From positions 1 through 51,185 of the forward strand of contig JAILRP010000015.1 in assembly GCA_024698075.1 (NCBI GenBank): a stretch of DNA of 51,185 bases, given 5' to 3'. Shown here in pieces: positions 41,672 to 49,495 of the stretch; positions within the stretch are counted from its first letter, which is position 1, and the number at the start of each line of letters is the position of its first letter. The notes beneath the pieces are model-generated. The model saw nothing but the letters and a program-made list of their open reading frames with translations, searched no databases and had not been told where the DNA came from. The position numbers were made by a program, and so were the translations under genes. The DNA is from Lachnospiraceae bacterium (GTDB taxonomy: Bacteria; Bacillota; Clostridia; Lachnospirales; Lachnospiraceae).

Positions 41672-42593
41672 AAGGTATTCCTTCAGCCTTAGGTGCCCTC
41701 GACCTCGAAGACGTGAACGCGAGCACGATGAGCGAGATTATGTAAGGCATCATGTTATATACGGATCCCGGTATGTTGAGAGCCGAGAGAAAATCAAATC
41801 CGGAATAGACGTTTGAAAGCGCCCTGAAGAATCCGAACAGCAACGCAGCCAGTCCGATGTTGAGCGGCTTCCACTGTCCGAAGATCATGACCGCGAGCGC
41901 GAGGAAACCGAATCCGGCAACGCCCACTTCAAACTTCCATTCGCTGACGCCGGCCGTGATGTAAACGATGCCGCCGATACCTGCGAGCATTCCGGAGATG
42001 ATGACGCCGAAGCCCCTCATCTTGTAAACGTTTATGCCGACGCTGTCAGCAGCCTGCGGATGCTCACCGCATGCCATGAGCCTGAGCCCGAACCTTGTAC
42101 GGTAAAGCATTACAAACGCTGCGATAAGAGCTATGACTGCCACCGGAATGAACCAGTTGAGCTGCATGGAGCCTATGTTCATGACGAGTGCCTTCTTGGT
42201 CTGTACATACTGTACGGTCGATGAAACATTGTCGGGATTTTCGGCAATGTTGATCGTCTTGACTATGACTGTCGCAGATGCGGCCGCGAGCATGTTGAGC
42301 GCGGTTCCGACAAGTGTCTGGTCCGCCTTGAAATTGATGCAGGCTATGGCGAGCAGCAGGGAATAAATGAGCCCGCACAGCATCGATGTCACAATGACCG
42401 CAAGCACTATCAAAGCCGCCGGAAGCGACGGGGATATGTACTTGAGCGTAAGCGCGCCGCCGAGCGCACCCATGATCATTATCCCCTCAAGTCCGAGGTT
42501 GATGACGCCGGAATGCTCGGAAATACATCCGCCGAGGGCTACAAGTGTGAGAACAGATGCAAATATAAGGGTATACTGGATAAGAAGGATCAT
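41652..42593 (-). CDS. Nucleoside ABC transporter permease (BMP system 2)
   Basis: 313 aa, about eight hydrophobic segments. INLGLEGIMIMGALGGALT (about 29-46) and RFGLRLMACGEHPQAADSVGINVYKMR (about 165-190 region) are hallmark sequences of the YufQ/RfuD-type permease. AAGGAGGTG ribosome binding site and ATGA overlap with the permease gene upstream. Works with the 382-aa permease. Confidence 0.93.
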   Translation of the reverse strand: MILLIQYTLIFASVLTLVALGGCISEHSGVINLGLEGIMIMGALGGALTLKYISPSLPAALIVLAVIVTSMLCGLIYSLLLAIACINFKADQTLVGTALNMLAAASATVIVKTINIAENPDNVSSTVQYVQTKKALVMNIGSMQLNWFIPVAVIALIAAFVMLYRTRFGLRLMACGEHPQAADSVGINVYKMRGFGVIISGMLAGIGGIVYITAGVSEWKFEVGVAGFGFLALAVMIFGQWKPLNIGLAALLFGFFRALSNVYSGFDFLSALNIPGSVYNMMPYIISLIVLAFTSSRSRAPKAEGIPYDKGSR

Positions 42594-43738
42594 TTGTTCT
42601 CACCTCCTTCCGCAGCAGCGGCCTTTTCCCTGCGTTTCTTTAAGAAGCCTCCGAAATGCAGTTTGAAGAAAAGGACGAATCCGCACAGATAAATGATAAT
42701 GGCGGATATAAAGTCAGATATCTGCGAAGGATATATGTTCTTGTCAAGATACGATCCGCCGCTCGTTATATGCTGGATGAAATATGATGCGAACACCGTC
42801 CCGATAGGATCTAGTCCTCCGAGGAAGGTCGCCGCTATTCCGTTAAAGCCCATTCCCGGAACTGATGACTGTGTTACAGACCACTGCTCGTATCCGGAAA
42901 GGAACAGGAATGCCGCTCCGACGCCTGCAAGCGCGCCGCCGATGAACAGGGAGAGGATGACGTTCCTCTTCTCCTTCATGCCGCTGTATCTTGCTGCTTC
43001 CCTTGCGATACCCGTTGCCTTTATCTCATATCCGAACACGGTCTTGCTCAGAAGTATCTTGATGAGTATGGCAAACAGTATCGAAAGCGGTATCGCGATC
43101 GTTACGTATTTGTTGTTGGTAAACAGGCTCCCGAGCCCGAGGGACGGAAGGAGCGCCCCGGGATTCACGGAGCTGACCGTGACCGTATAAGGGCTTGCCG
43201 TCTCCTTGACTCCCATCAGGAGCATGTTGACCGTATACAGTCCTATCCAGTTGAGCATTATGCCGGATATGACCTCGTTAACGTTAAGGTATGCCTTAAG
43301 TATGCCTACCACCGTTCCGAAAATCCCTCCCGCAAGGAGCGCGGCCAGAAGGCATATGCTCCAGTTGAGGCGGAGGGAGAGCGCACAGTACAGGGCGGCT
43401 CCCGCTCCTGCAACGTACTGCCCAGCCGCGCCTATGTTGAACAGTCCTGTCTGGTAGCAGAACTGTATCGAAAGCGCGCACATCAGGAGCGGTGCGGCCT
43501 TTACGAGCGTATTGCCGAGGTATTTCATGGCGGCCGACGACGACGGATATGTAAAGTAATTCTTGAGTATCGTGACGATCGCCTCGGTTGCGCCGGAAGG
43601 ATTGATGATAAGGAGCGCTATATAGCCGATGAACAGGCCCAGGATAATGCACAGCAGGGCTGCTATGACCGACTGGATGGCATCCTTTTCAAGAAAATCC
43701 CGAAATGTCGTTTTTCCTTTTGCATTCTCAGAATTCAT
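42590..43738 (-). CDS. Nucleoside ABC transporter permease (BMP system 2)
   Basis: 382 aa, about ten hydrophobic segments. FNIGAAGQYVAGAGAALY (about 100-117), YLNVNEVISGIMLNWIG and YEIKATGIAREAARYSGM are the YufP-type signatures. The ATGA overlap with the ATPase gene upstream and AGGAGG show tight coupling in the operon. The C-terminus is basic and cytoplasmic. Confidence 0.93.
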   Translation of the reverse strand: MNSENAKGKTTFRDFLEKDAIQSVIAALLCIILGLFIGYIALLIINPSGATEAIVTILKNYFTYPSSSAAMKYLGNTLVKAAPLLMCALSIQFCYQTGLFNIGAAGQYVAGAGAALYCALSLRLNWSICLLAALLAGGIFGTVVGILKAYLNVNEVISGIMLNWIGLYTVNMLLMGVKETASPYTVTVSSVNPGALLPSLGLGSLFTNNKYVTIAIPLSILFAILIKILLSKTVFGYEIKATGIAREAARYSGMKEKRNVILSLFIGGALAGVGAAFLFLSGYEQWSVTQSSVPGMGFNGIAATFLGGLDPIGTVFASYFIQHITSGGSYLDKNIYPSQISDFISAIIIYLCGFVLFFKLHFGGFLKKRREKAAAAEGGENK

Positions 43739-45273
43739 GATGCTGCCCTCCTTGCTCCTGCCATGTACAGGCCCAGTTCTTCGGGAGTCGTCTTCTTCGG
43801 GTCGAACTCGCCGACGATCTCGCCTTCATACATCACGAGTATCCTGTCGGAAAGGCTCATGACTTCTTCAAGCTCAAGTGATACGAGGAGGATCGCATGA
43901 CCCTTGTCGCGGTGTGCTATGATGTCGCGGTGCACACGCTCTATGGCACCGACATCGAGCCCTCTCGTCGGCTGCACTGCGAGCAGTATGTCGGGATTCT
44001 TGTCGATCTCCCTTGCTATTATCGCCTTCTGCTGATTGCCGCCCGACATGCTCCGGACTATGGTCGGTGCACCCTGTCCGGACCTTATGTCAAAGGCCTC
44101 TATCAGTCTGTCGGCATATTTATTGATCTCCGCTTTTTTAAGGAAGCCTGCGGATGTTGAGAATTCAGCTTCAAAATATCTCTGAAGGACCAGGTTGTAT
44201 GCAAGCGAATAATCCATTACCAGTCCGTGCTTGTGGCGGTCTTCGGGAATATGGCTCATTCCGGAGACTGAACGTTCCCTTATCGGCGCGTTTGTGATGT
44301 CCTTACCACCGAGCAGTATCTTTCCGGATGAACAGTTCTCGAGCCCTGACAGCCCGTAGACCAATTCGGTCTGACCGTTCCCGTCGATACCGGCTATGCA
44401 GACAATCTCTCCCGCACGGACGTCAAACGAAACATTGCTGACGGCGTTTTTGTGGTGAAGCCTGCTTGGTACCGAAAGATTTTCAACGTGAAGAATGACT
44501 TCTCCAGGAACGCTCTCTTCCTTCTCGGCGACAAGCTGTACATCACGTCCGACCATCATGCGGCTCAGCTCATTGGGATTGGTATCCTTGATATTTACCG
44601 TGCCTATGCATTTGCCGCGGCGCAGGACCGTGCATCTGTCGGCTACCGCCATGATCTCGGCAAGCTTATGGGATATGAACAGTATTGATTTTCCCTCCTT
44701 TGCGAGGTTCTTCATTATCTTCATGAGCTCGTCGATCTCTGCGGGAGTGAGCACCGCAGTAGGCTCGTCAAATATCAGTATCTCATTGTCGCGGTAGAGC
44801 ATCTTTAAGATCTCTGTCCTCTGCTGCATTCCGACCGTGATGTCTTCGATGACGGCGTCCGGATCGACTTTGAGGCCGTATCTGTCGGAAAGCTCGACTA
44901 TCTTCTTTCTGGATACATTCTTCTGGAGCAGTCCGTGCTTTACCGTCTCATCTCCGAGGATGATATTGTCGAGCACCGTGAAGCACTGCACCAGTTTGAA
45001 GTGCTGGTGCACCATTCCGATCCCGAGGTCGTTCGCATCATTCGGATTCTTGATCGTAACTTCGCGCCCATCCTTTTTGATGATGCCCTCCTCCGCCTGG
45101 TAAAGCCCGAAGAGGACGCTCATAAGGGTTGATTTTCCCGCACCGTTCTCGCCGAGGAGCGCATGTATCTCACCCTTCCTCAGCTGGACGGTAACATTGT
45201 CGTTTGCGATGATGCCGGGAAATCTTTTGGTTATCCCGAGCATTTCAATGGCATATTCGCTGCTGGATTCCAA
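43735..45273 (-). CDS. Nucleoside ABC transporter ATPase (BMP system 2)
   Basis: 512 aa, TTG start preceded by GGAGG. Tandem nucleotide-binding domains: Walker A GENGAGKST (about 38), GMVHQHFKL, Walker B ILIFDEPTAVLTP; second half GIDGNGQTE, SGGNQQKAI and AVQPTRGLDVGA, the normal YufO-type sequence. Compare system 1, where the last motif is altered. It energises the two permeases downstream. Confidence 0.95.
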   Translation of the reverse strand: MESSSEYAIEMLGITKRFPGIIANDNVTVQLRKGEIHALLGENGAGKSTLMSVLFGLYQAEEGIIKKDGREVTIKNPNDANDLGIGMVHQHFKLVQCFTVLDNIILGDETVKHGLLQKNVSRKKIVELSDRYGLKVDPDAVIEDITVGMQQRTEILKMLYRDNEILIFDEPTAVLTPAEIDELMKIMKNLAKEGKSILFISHKLAEIMAVADRCTVLRRGKCIGTVNIKDTNPNELSRMMVGRDVQLVAEKEESVPGEVILHVENLSVPSRLHHKNAVSNVSFDVRAGEIVCIAGIDGNGQTELVYGLSGLENCSSGKILLGGKDITNAPIRERSVSGMSHIPEDRHKHGLVMDYSLAYNLVLQRYFEAEFSTSAGFLKKAEINKYADRLIEAFDIRSGQGAPTIVRSMSGGNQQKAIIAREIDKNPDILLAVQPTRGLDVGAIERVHRDIIAHRDKGHAILLVSLELEEVMSLSDRILVMYEGEIVGEFDPKKTTPEELGLYMAGARRAAS

Positions 45274-45293
45274 CTTGTACCTCCATATTCTTA

Positions 45294-45328
45294 AAAAAGG
45301 CCGGAAGATATGATCTGCCGGCCTTTTT
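45294..45328 (-). terminator. Intercistronic hairpin between BMP lipoprotein and ATPase genes
   Basis: 11-bp stem (AAAAAGGCCGG / CCGGCCTTTTT) with a 13-nt loop and a T run on the minus strand. It looks like a partial terminator that lets the binding protein be made in excess over the membrane parts; it may also protect the upstream message from decay. Confidence 0.75.
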
Positions 45329-45344
45329 AATGCTTTATATCTGA

Positions 45345-46493
45345 TTATTTAATGTTGCCCTGGAAGTTAACGGTAATCGTCGTTGCCGAAGGCTGCTCAG
45401 CGGATGAATCGTTGGAAACCGAGATCTTGCCGCTTGCCATGTCTGCAACGAGTGCCTTGTAATCAGCCTCTGTGAACGTATCGTTCCATACGGTCGACTC
45501 GGCAAGTCCTACATAGTTCTTGGACAGGTCGTCGCCGGAAACCAATCCGAGGTTCTGGATCTGTCCTGCATATGAATCCCATGAGCCGTCCTTGATGGCT
45601 GTAAGAAGCGTGTTGACAGTTGCCTGAAGTCCCTTCATTGCCGAAGTGATCGTCATGCCTTCTCCGTATGCTCCGTCGATCGTAGCTGCCTGGTCAACGT
45701 CAACGCCGATGACCTTGCCGCCCGTCTTGGCTGCTGCTTCAGCTGCCGATGTGAAGATACCGCCGCCGCATGCGAATACGACTTCTGTTCCGCCCTGGTA
45801 CCATGTGTCCATAGCGGCCGTGATATCGGAATCTCCGTAGAACTGGTTGCCGTATGCGTAGTTGACTTCTACCGCTGCGCCTGTCTCAGCTGCAGCTGCG
45901 TCAGCACCCTGTACAAATCCGTATCCGTAACGGATAACTGCGGGAACTGCCATTCCGCCGAGGAAACCGAGCTTTGTGTAGCCCATCTTTACTGCTGCGT
46001 ATCCTGCCATGTATCCGGGAAGCTCTTCCTGGTATACTGCCGAGAATACATTCGCATATGTCTTGTTGTTGAAGTCAGAGCCGTCACCCTCGAGGTCATA
46101 CTCGGAAACATCAAGTGCTACGAACTTGACATCGGGATATGTCTCGGCCGTTTCCTTGATGGCGCCTGCGAATGCGTAGCCGGGCATTACAACAACGTTG
46201 TATCCGTCTGCAACAGCCTTGTCGATCATGGCTACTCTCTCAGCGTCCGAATCGCCCTCGGGCTTATAATACGTAAAACCAACTCCGTTAGCCTCTCCGA
46301 AAGCCTTGCAGGCTTCATAGGTTGACTGGTTGAATGACTGGTCGGTGATGTCACCGTAGTCCGTGATCATGGCAACCTTCATGTCGGATGCCGCCGGCTC
46401 GGATGATGCTGCCGGTGCAGATGCTGCCGCACAGCCCGTGAGTGATGCGATCATCGTCATCCCAAGAAGAAACGCAAAAATTCTCTTTTTCAT
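45345..46493 (-). CDS. BMP family substrate-binding lipoprotein (system 2)
   Basis: 382 aa. Lipoprotein signal MKKRIFAFLLGMTMIASLTGC. BMP fold: KVAMITDYGDITDQSFNQS near residue 40, VVMPGYAFAGAIKETAE, KLGFLGGMAVPAVIRYGYG, and EVVFACGGGIFTSAAEAA. This is the PnrA/TmpC-like type, known to bind purine nucleosides in other species. GGAGGG ribosome binding site. First gene of the operon BMP-ATPase-permease-permease-nucleotidase-L,D-transpeptidase. Confidence 0.94.
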   Translation of the reverse strand: MKKRIFAFLLGMTMIASLTGCAAASAPAASSEPAASDMKVAMITDYGDITDQSFNQSTYEACKAFGEANGVGFTYYKPEGDSDAERVAMIDKAVADGYNVVVMPGYAFAGAIKETAETYPDVKFVALDVSEYDLEGDGSDFNNKTYANVFSAVYQEELPGYMAGYAAVKMGYTKLGFLGGMAVPAVIRYGYGFVQGADAAAAETGAAVEVNYAYGNQFYGDSDITAAMDTWYQGGTEVVFACGGGIFTSAAEAAAKTGGKVIGVDVDQAATIDGAYGEGMTITSAMKGLQATVNTLLTAIKDGSWDSYAGQIQNLGLVSGDDLSKNYVGLAESTVWNDTFTEADYKALVADMASGKISVSNDSSAEQPSATTITVNFQGNIK

Positions 46494-46534
46494 ATTATCC
46501 CTCCATAAATGAAAATAATAAAACTGCTCTGTCT

Positions 46535-46563
46535 ATTATATCTCATTCGGATGAAAATGTCAT
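46535..46563 (-). promoter_or_regulatory. Promoter of BMP system 2 operon
   Basis: Minus strand -35 ATGACA (46558-46563), 17-nt spacer, consensus -10 TATAAT (46535-46540). Leader of about 35 nt, no riboswitch. Confidence 0.65.
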
Positions 46564-46606
46564 CAGTATGTGCTGTCCGGAAAGCCGGGCGTCCTGTCCG
46601 CATTAT

Positions 46607-46855
46607 TCATATATCCATCAGTGCCCTCATCGGGTTTATCTTTCTGGCGACCTCCATTATGGAATCCTTCTCGTTTTCGGCATAGTCCCGTAGCTGGGAT
46701 ATCTCCTCTTCCGAAAATCCCTCACTGCTGACAAGCCTTAATTCAGGAAGGGCGAATTCCGCCTTTTTGCCGCCGTCCTCAAACAGAACGTAAACGGCTT
46801 TGCTGTCTTTGGTACGCGTCATTGTTGACACGCTCATCCTGATCTCACTGTTCAT
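46607..46855 (-). CDS. Hypothetical 82-aa protein
   Basis: Small soluble protein, not recognised. The N-terminal half looks like beta strands (SKAVYVLFEDGGKKAEFALPEL) and the C-terminal half is a charged helix (SEEEISQLRDYAENEKDSIMEVARKINP). AAGGT ribosome binding site about 8 nt upstream of the ATG. It lies upstream of the BMP system 2 operon on the same strand, but that operon has its own promoter. Likely real by composition and ribosome binding site; function unknown. Confidence 0.65.
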   Translation of the reverse strand: MNSEIRMSVSTMTRTKDSKAVYVLFEDGGKKAEFALPELRLVSSEGFSEEEISQLRDYAENEKDSIMEVARKINPMRALMDI

Positions 46856-46929
46856 GGCATTTACCTTTTATCAGACGCTGCATTCATCATGACCCCCTGC
46901 CGTCTTTTGGCAAAAAACGTCAGGAAACA

Positions 46930-46959
46930 TTGCAGAAACCGCGTATTCTGTGATATAAA
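46930..46959 (+). promoter_or_regulatory. Possible promoter of secreted 158-aa protein gene
   Basis: -35 TTGCAG (46930-46935), 18-nt spacer, -10 TATAAA (46954-46959). About 37 nt before the start codon. Confidence 0.45.
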
Positions 46960-47002
46960 GAAAGATGACGGGTCAATGATCATTCTGACTGGGGGTACGA
47001 AA

Positions 47003-47479
47003 ATGATTAAAAAAATGATATTGGTCACACTCATGACATTCACGGCCTGCATCGCATGCACAACGCCCGCAAAGGCCGATGCAAAGACCGCGGCGGCTTT
47101 TATGCCGACAATGCGCGCCATGTATCATATAGACGAAGCCGAAGCAGTCCTTGCCGCCAAGAAGGCTGCACTCTCATCCTACAGGAAAAATCATGCATCC
47201 GCAGGTGAGCTTGCGCTGGCACAGGCGGCGGTAGATGATGCTTCCAATCTTGTCAGCACCCTGAACGTTCTTCTTGCACGTGATTCCATCATCCTCAAGG
47301 CGGCACCCGCCGGGGTCATCAATCCTCCGTCGTTTGCGGTCAATTCACTTGAAGCGCAGGGTGCCTGGAACAACTATCTTACACATGAACTGACCGGACA
47401 CGTCCTTATCTATCCGGCAGGTCCCCTTCCCAATCCTATAGATACGGCAAGAGCATGCAGCCCGTTCTGCATGTATTAA
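47003..47479 (+). CDS. Hypothetical secreted protein
   Basis: 158 aa from ATG 47003 (GGGGG 7-8 nt upstream); the frame extends further up but without a site. Signal peptide MIKKMILVTLMTFTACIAC with likely cleavage after AKA near residue 26. The mature part has a helical, Ala-rich stretch (about 45-95, EAEAVLAAKKAALSSYRKN) that could form a coiled coil. It then has a Pro-rich region ending in CSPFCMY with two Cys. Not recognised. Confidence 0.6.
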   Translation: MIKKMILVTLMTFTACIACTTPAKADAKTAAAFMPTMRAMYHIDEAEAVLAAKKAALSSYRKNHASAGELALAQAAVDDASNLVSTLNVLLARDSIILKAAPAGVINPPSFAVNSLEAQGAWNNYLTHELTGHVLIYPAGPLPNPIDTARACSPFCMY

Positions 47480-47490
47480 AGCTCATGATA

Positions 47491-47715
47491 TTATTTTTTC
47501 ACCACCTCTGCTCCAAACGGGGTCCGAGATAATTTTGCTATCTTGAAAAACTGTTTTCCGAACGGGATGCCGATCACCGTGATGCACCAGATGATCCCGG
47601 ACAGAAGCCATCCGAGCCCGCTGAAAAAGCCTCCAAACACAAACCACAGAACATTTCCGTTAAACCTCGTTGCTTTTTTCCTTATAATTCTGATATATTT
47701 CCGGACACAGTCGTT
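47491..47715 (-). pseudogene. yccF-like remnant, no start codon
   Basis: On the minus strand a 74-codon open stretch encodes NGNVLWFVFGGFFSGLGW, then ITVIGIPFGKQFFKIAKL and ends PFGAEVVKK. This is a clear YccF domain (inner membrane protein family). An in-frame TAA (47716-47718) lies upstream and no ATG, GTG or TTG occurs between it and the domain. Full YccF proteins usually have two such repeats; only one remains. Probably the 3' end of a decayed gene. A plus-strand frame (47543-47791) over it is its antisense shadow. The rest of the 47480-47904 gap holds only the promoter of the next gene. Confidence 0.7.
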
Positions 47716-47802
47716 TTATGCCCCACGCAACATGATAACACCCTGCACCTGTTTTGTCACTTGCGGCATGTTATTCGGTATATCGGCATGAAATTCCCCT
47801 TA

Positions 47803-47830
47803 TTGATTAAGCGCTGCGTTATGGTATACT
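47803..47830 (+). promoter_or_regulatory. Promoter of the REC-HPt-REC gene
   Basis: -35 TTGATT (47803-47808), 16-nt spacer, -10 TATACT (47825-47830). About 68 nt of leader before the ATG at 47905, which has AAAGGA 6 nt upstream. Confidence 0.6.
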
Positions 47831-47904
47831 GATTCTGTGCATCCGCTTAATGCACCTGCATATAAAAATGTCCGGCCGCATAATGCGCCGGGAAAGGAAC
47901 ATAA

Positions 47905-49495
47905 ATGAACAGCTCAAATGAAGGCTTAGGCAGTGCAAAAGTCCTGATCGTTGATGACATGGCGATAAACCGGTCCATTTTATCATCAATGCTCTCGACC
48001 ATGGGCATATCGTGCGACCTTGCGGAAAGCGGCCAGGAATGCCTCGATATGTGCAGGAACGTCACATATGACCTGATCCTGCTTGACCACCGGATGCCTG
48101 AAATGGACGGTGTGGAAACTCTTGCACGGCTTCGGGAGCTGTTCCGCCAGACCGGTGCGGAGACTCCCGTCATATGCCACACCGCGGATGAAGGTAAGAA
48201 CTACATCAGCCTCTATAAGGCCGCCGGCTTCGCTGACGTCCTCATCAAGCCTGCAGATCCCGGAAAGCTCATGGTCATGCTGATGACATACCTTCCAAAC
48301 GGAGGCTTCACACCACCCGATGACGGTGAAAAGAAGGAACAGCTGAACCGGGAGCTTGCCGCCCTTCCCGCATGGCTCAAAAACGTTTCCCAGCTTGACT
48401 TAAAGAGCGGCATATCTTGATACGCTTTCCGTATTTACGGCTTCCATCGGGGAAAAGGCCGCTGACATTGAACGGTTTGAGCAGGAAGAAAACTGGCCGA
48501 TGTATCTTCTGCGCGTGCATTCCTTAAAGAGCACCGCGCGTCTCATCGGTGCCGTATCCGTCGCGGAGCGGGCCACCGATCTCGAATATGCCGGCGCGCA
48601 GCAGGAATATGCCCTTGTGCATGCCCTTACCCCGCCTCTGCTTGACGAATACAAGAGCATGCTCCCGTGCCTTGAAAAGCTCCTTTCTGAAGAGGAAGCA
48701 CCCCCGCGGCATACGGAGCGCACGATACTGTTCATCGGTGATGAGCCGGGTATCGTTGGACGCGGCATAACAAAGGCTCTTGAAGATGAAGGATTTGAAG
48801 TCATATCGATACCGGATGTTCCGGAAGTGATACTGAACCACAGGGCGGAATCGGATATACTCATCTACTATCCCGCCGGTGACGACGACCATATAAAAGT
48901 CATTTCAACGATGCTTGCTGAGATGTGCCGCGACGACGGCAAGACGCTGTGCCTTGAGGGAGACCCGCTCGATATGGCCACTGCGCGAGATATCCACGGA
49001 AGCGAATACATCGCCTCGGTTTACCCGCGCCCGATAAACCTTGCCAAAATGGCGTCCGATATGTCGGCATACTACGACAAGTATACCGAAAGCGACCGGG
49101 TGCGTACGGTCCTGGTCATAGATGACGATCCTGATTTTCTCCATATCATGGAGCACTGGCTCTCATCCGCCTACAATGTCGACTGTTCGCATTCGGGTGC
49201 GAGCGCGCTCGCATATCTTGACAGGAAACGCCCCGACCTTATACTGCTCGATTATGAAATGCCCGGAATGGACGGCGACCAGATAATGCGGCGTATCCGC
49301 TCCAATCCTGCGAACGGCCGCATTCCCATCATATTCCTTACCGGGATAAACGATAAGGACCGTGTCATGAAAGTCCTCGGGCACAGACCCGACGGCTACC
49401 TGTTAAAATCAATGCCCCGTGAGGCGCTTCTTGAATCCCTTCAGGAATTTTTCGCGGAAGGCTCTGCCTCTTCTTCGATCAGCTTCTCAAACTGA
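47905..49495 (+). pseudogene. Broken REC-HPt-REC signalling protein (frameshift)
   Basis: Two frames read as one damaged gene. Frame 1 (47905-48420, 171 aa): receiver domain with VLIVDDMAINRS, phospho-acceptor Asp in LILLDHRMPEMDG and Lys in VLIKPAD, then the start of an HPt domain (QLDLKSGIS) and TGA. In another frame directly after, 48394 onward continues AYLDTLSVFTASIGEKAADIE without a stop and runs into the frame 48500-49495. That frame holds the HPt phospho-His (RVHSLKSTARLIGA), a receiver-like domain lacking clear acidic residues, and a second full receiver (VLVIDDDPDF, LILLDYEMPGMDG, LLKSMP). The few HPt residues expected between GI and AYLDTL are missing, so a small deletion probably caused the shift. 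Sequencing error is not excluded. Confidence 0.75.

Noticed and set aside
47543-47791. 82-codon plus-strand frame
   Set aside because: It is the antisense of the YccF domain on the minus strand and has no signal of its own.
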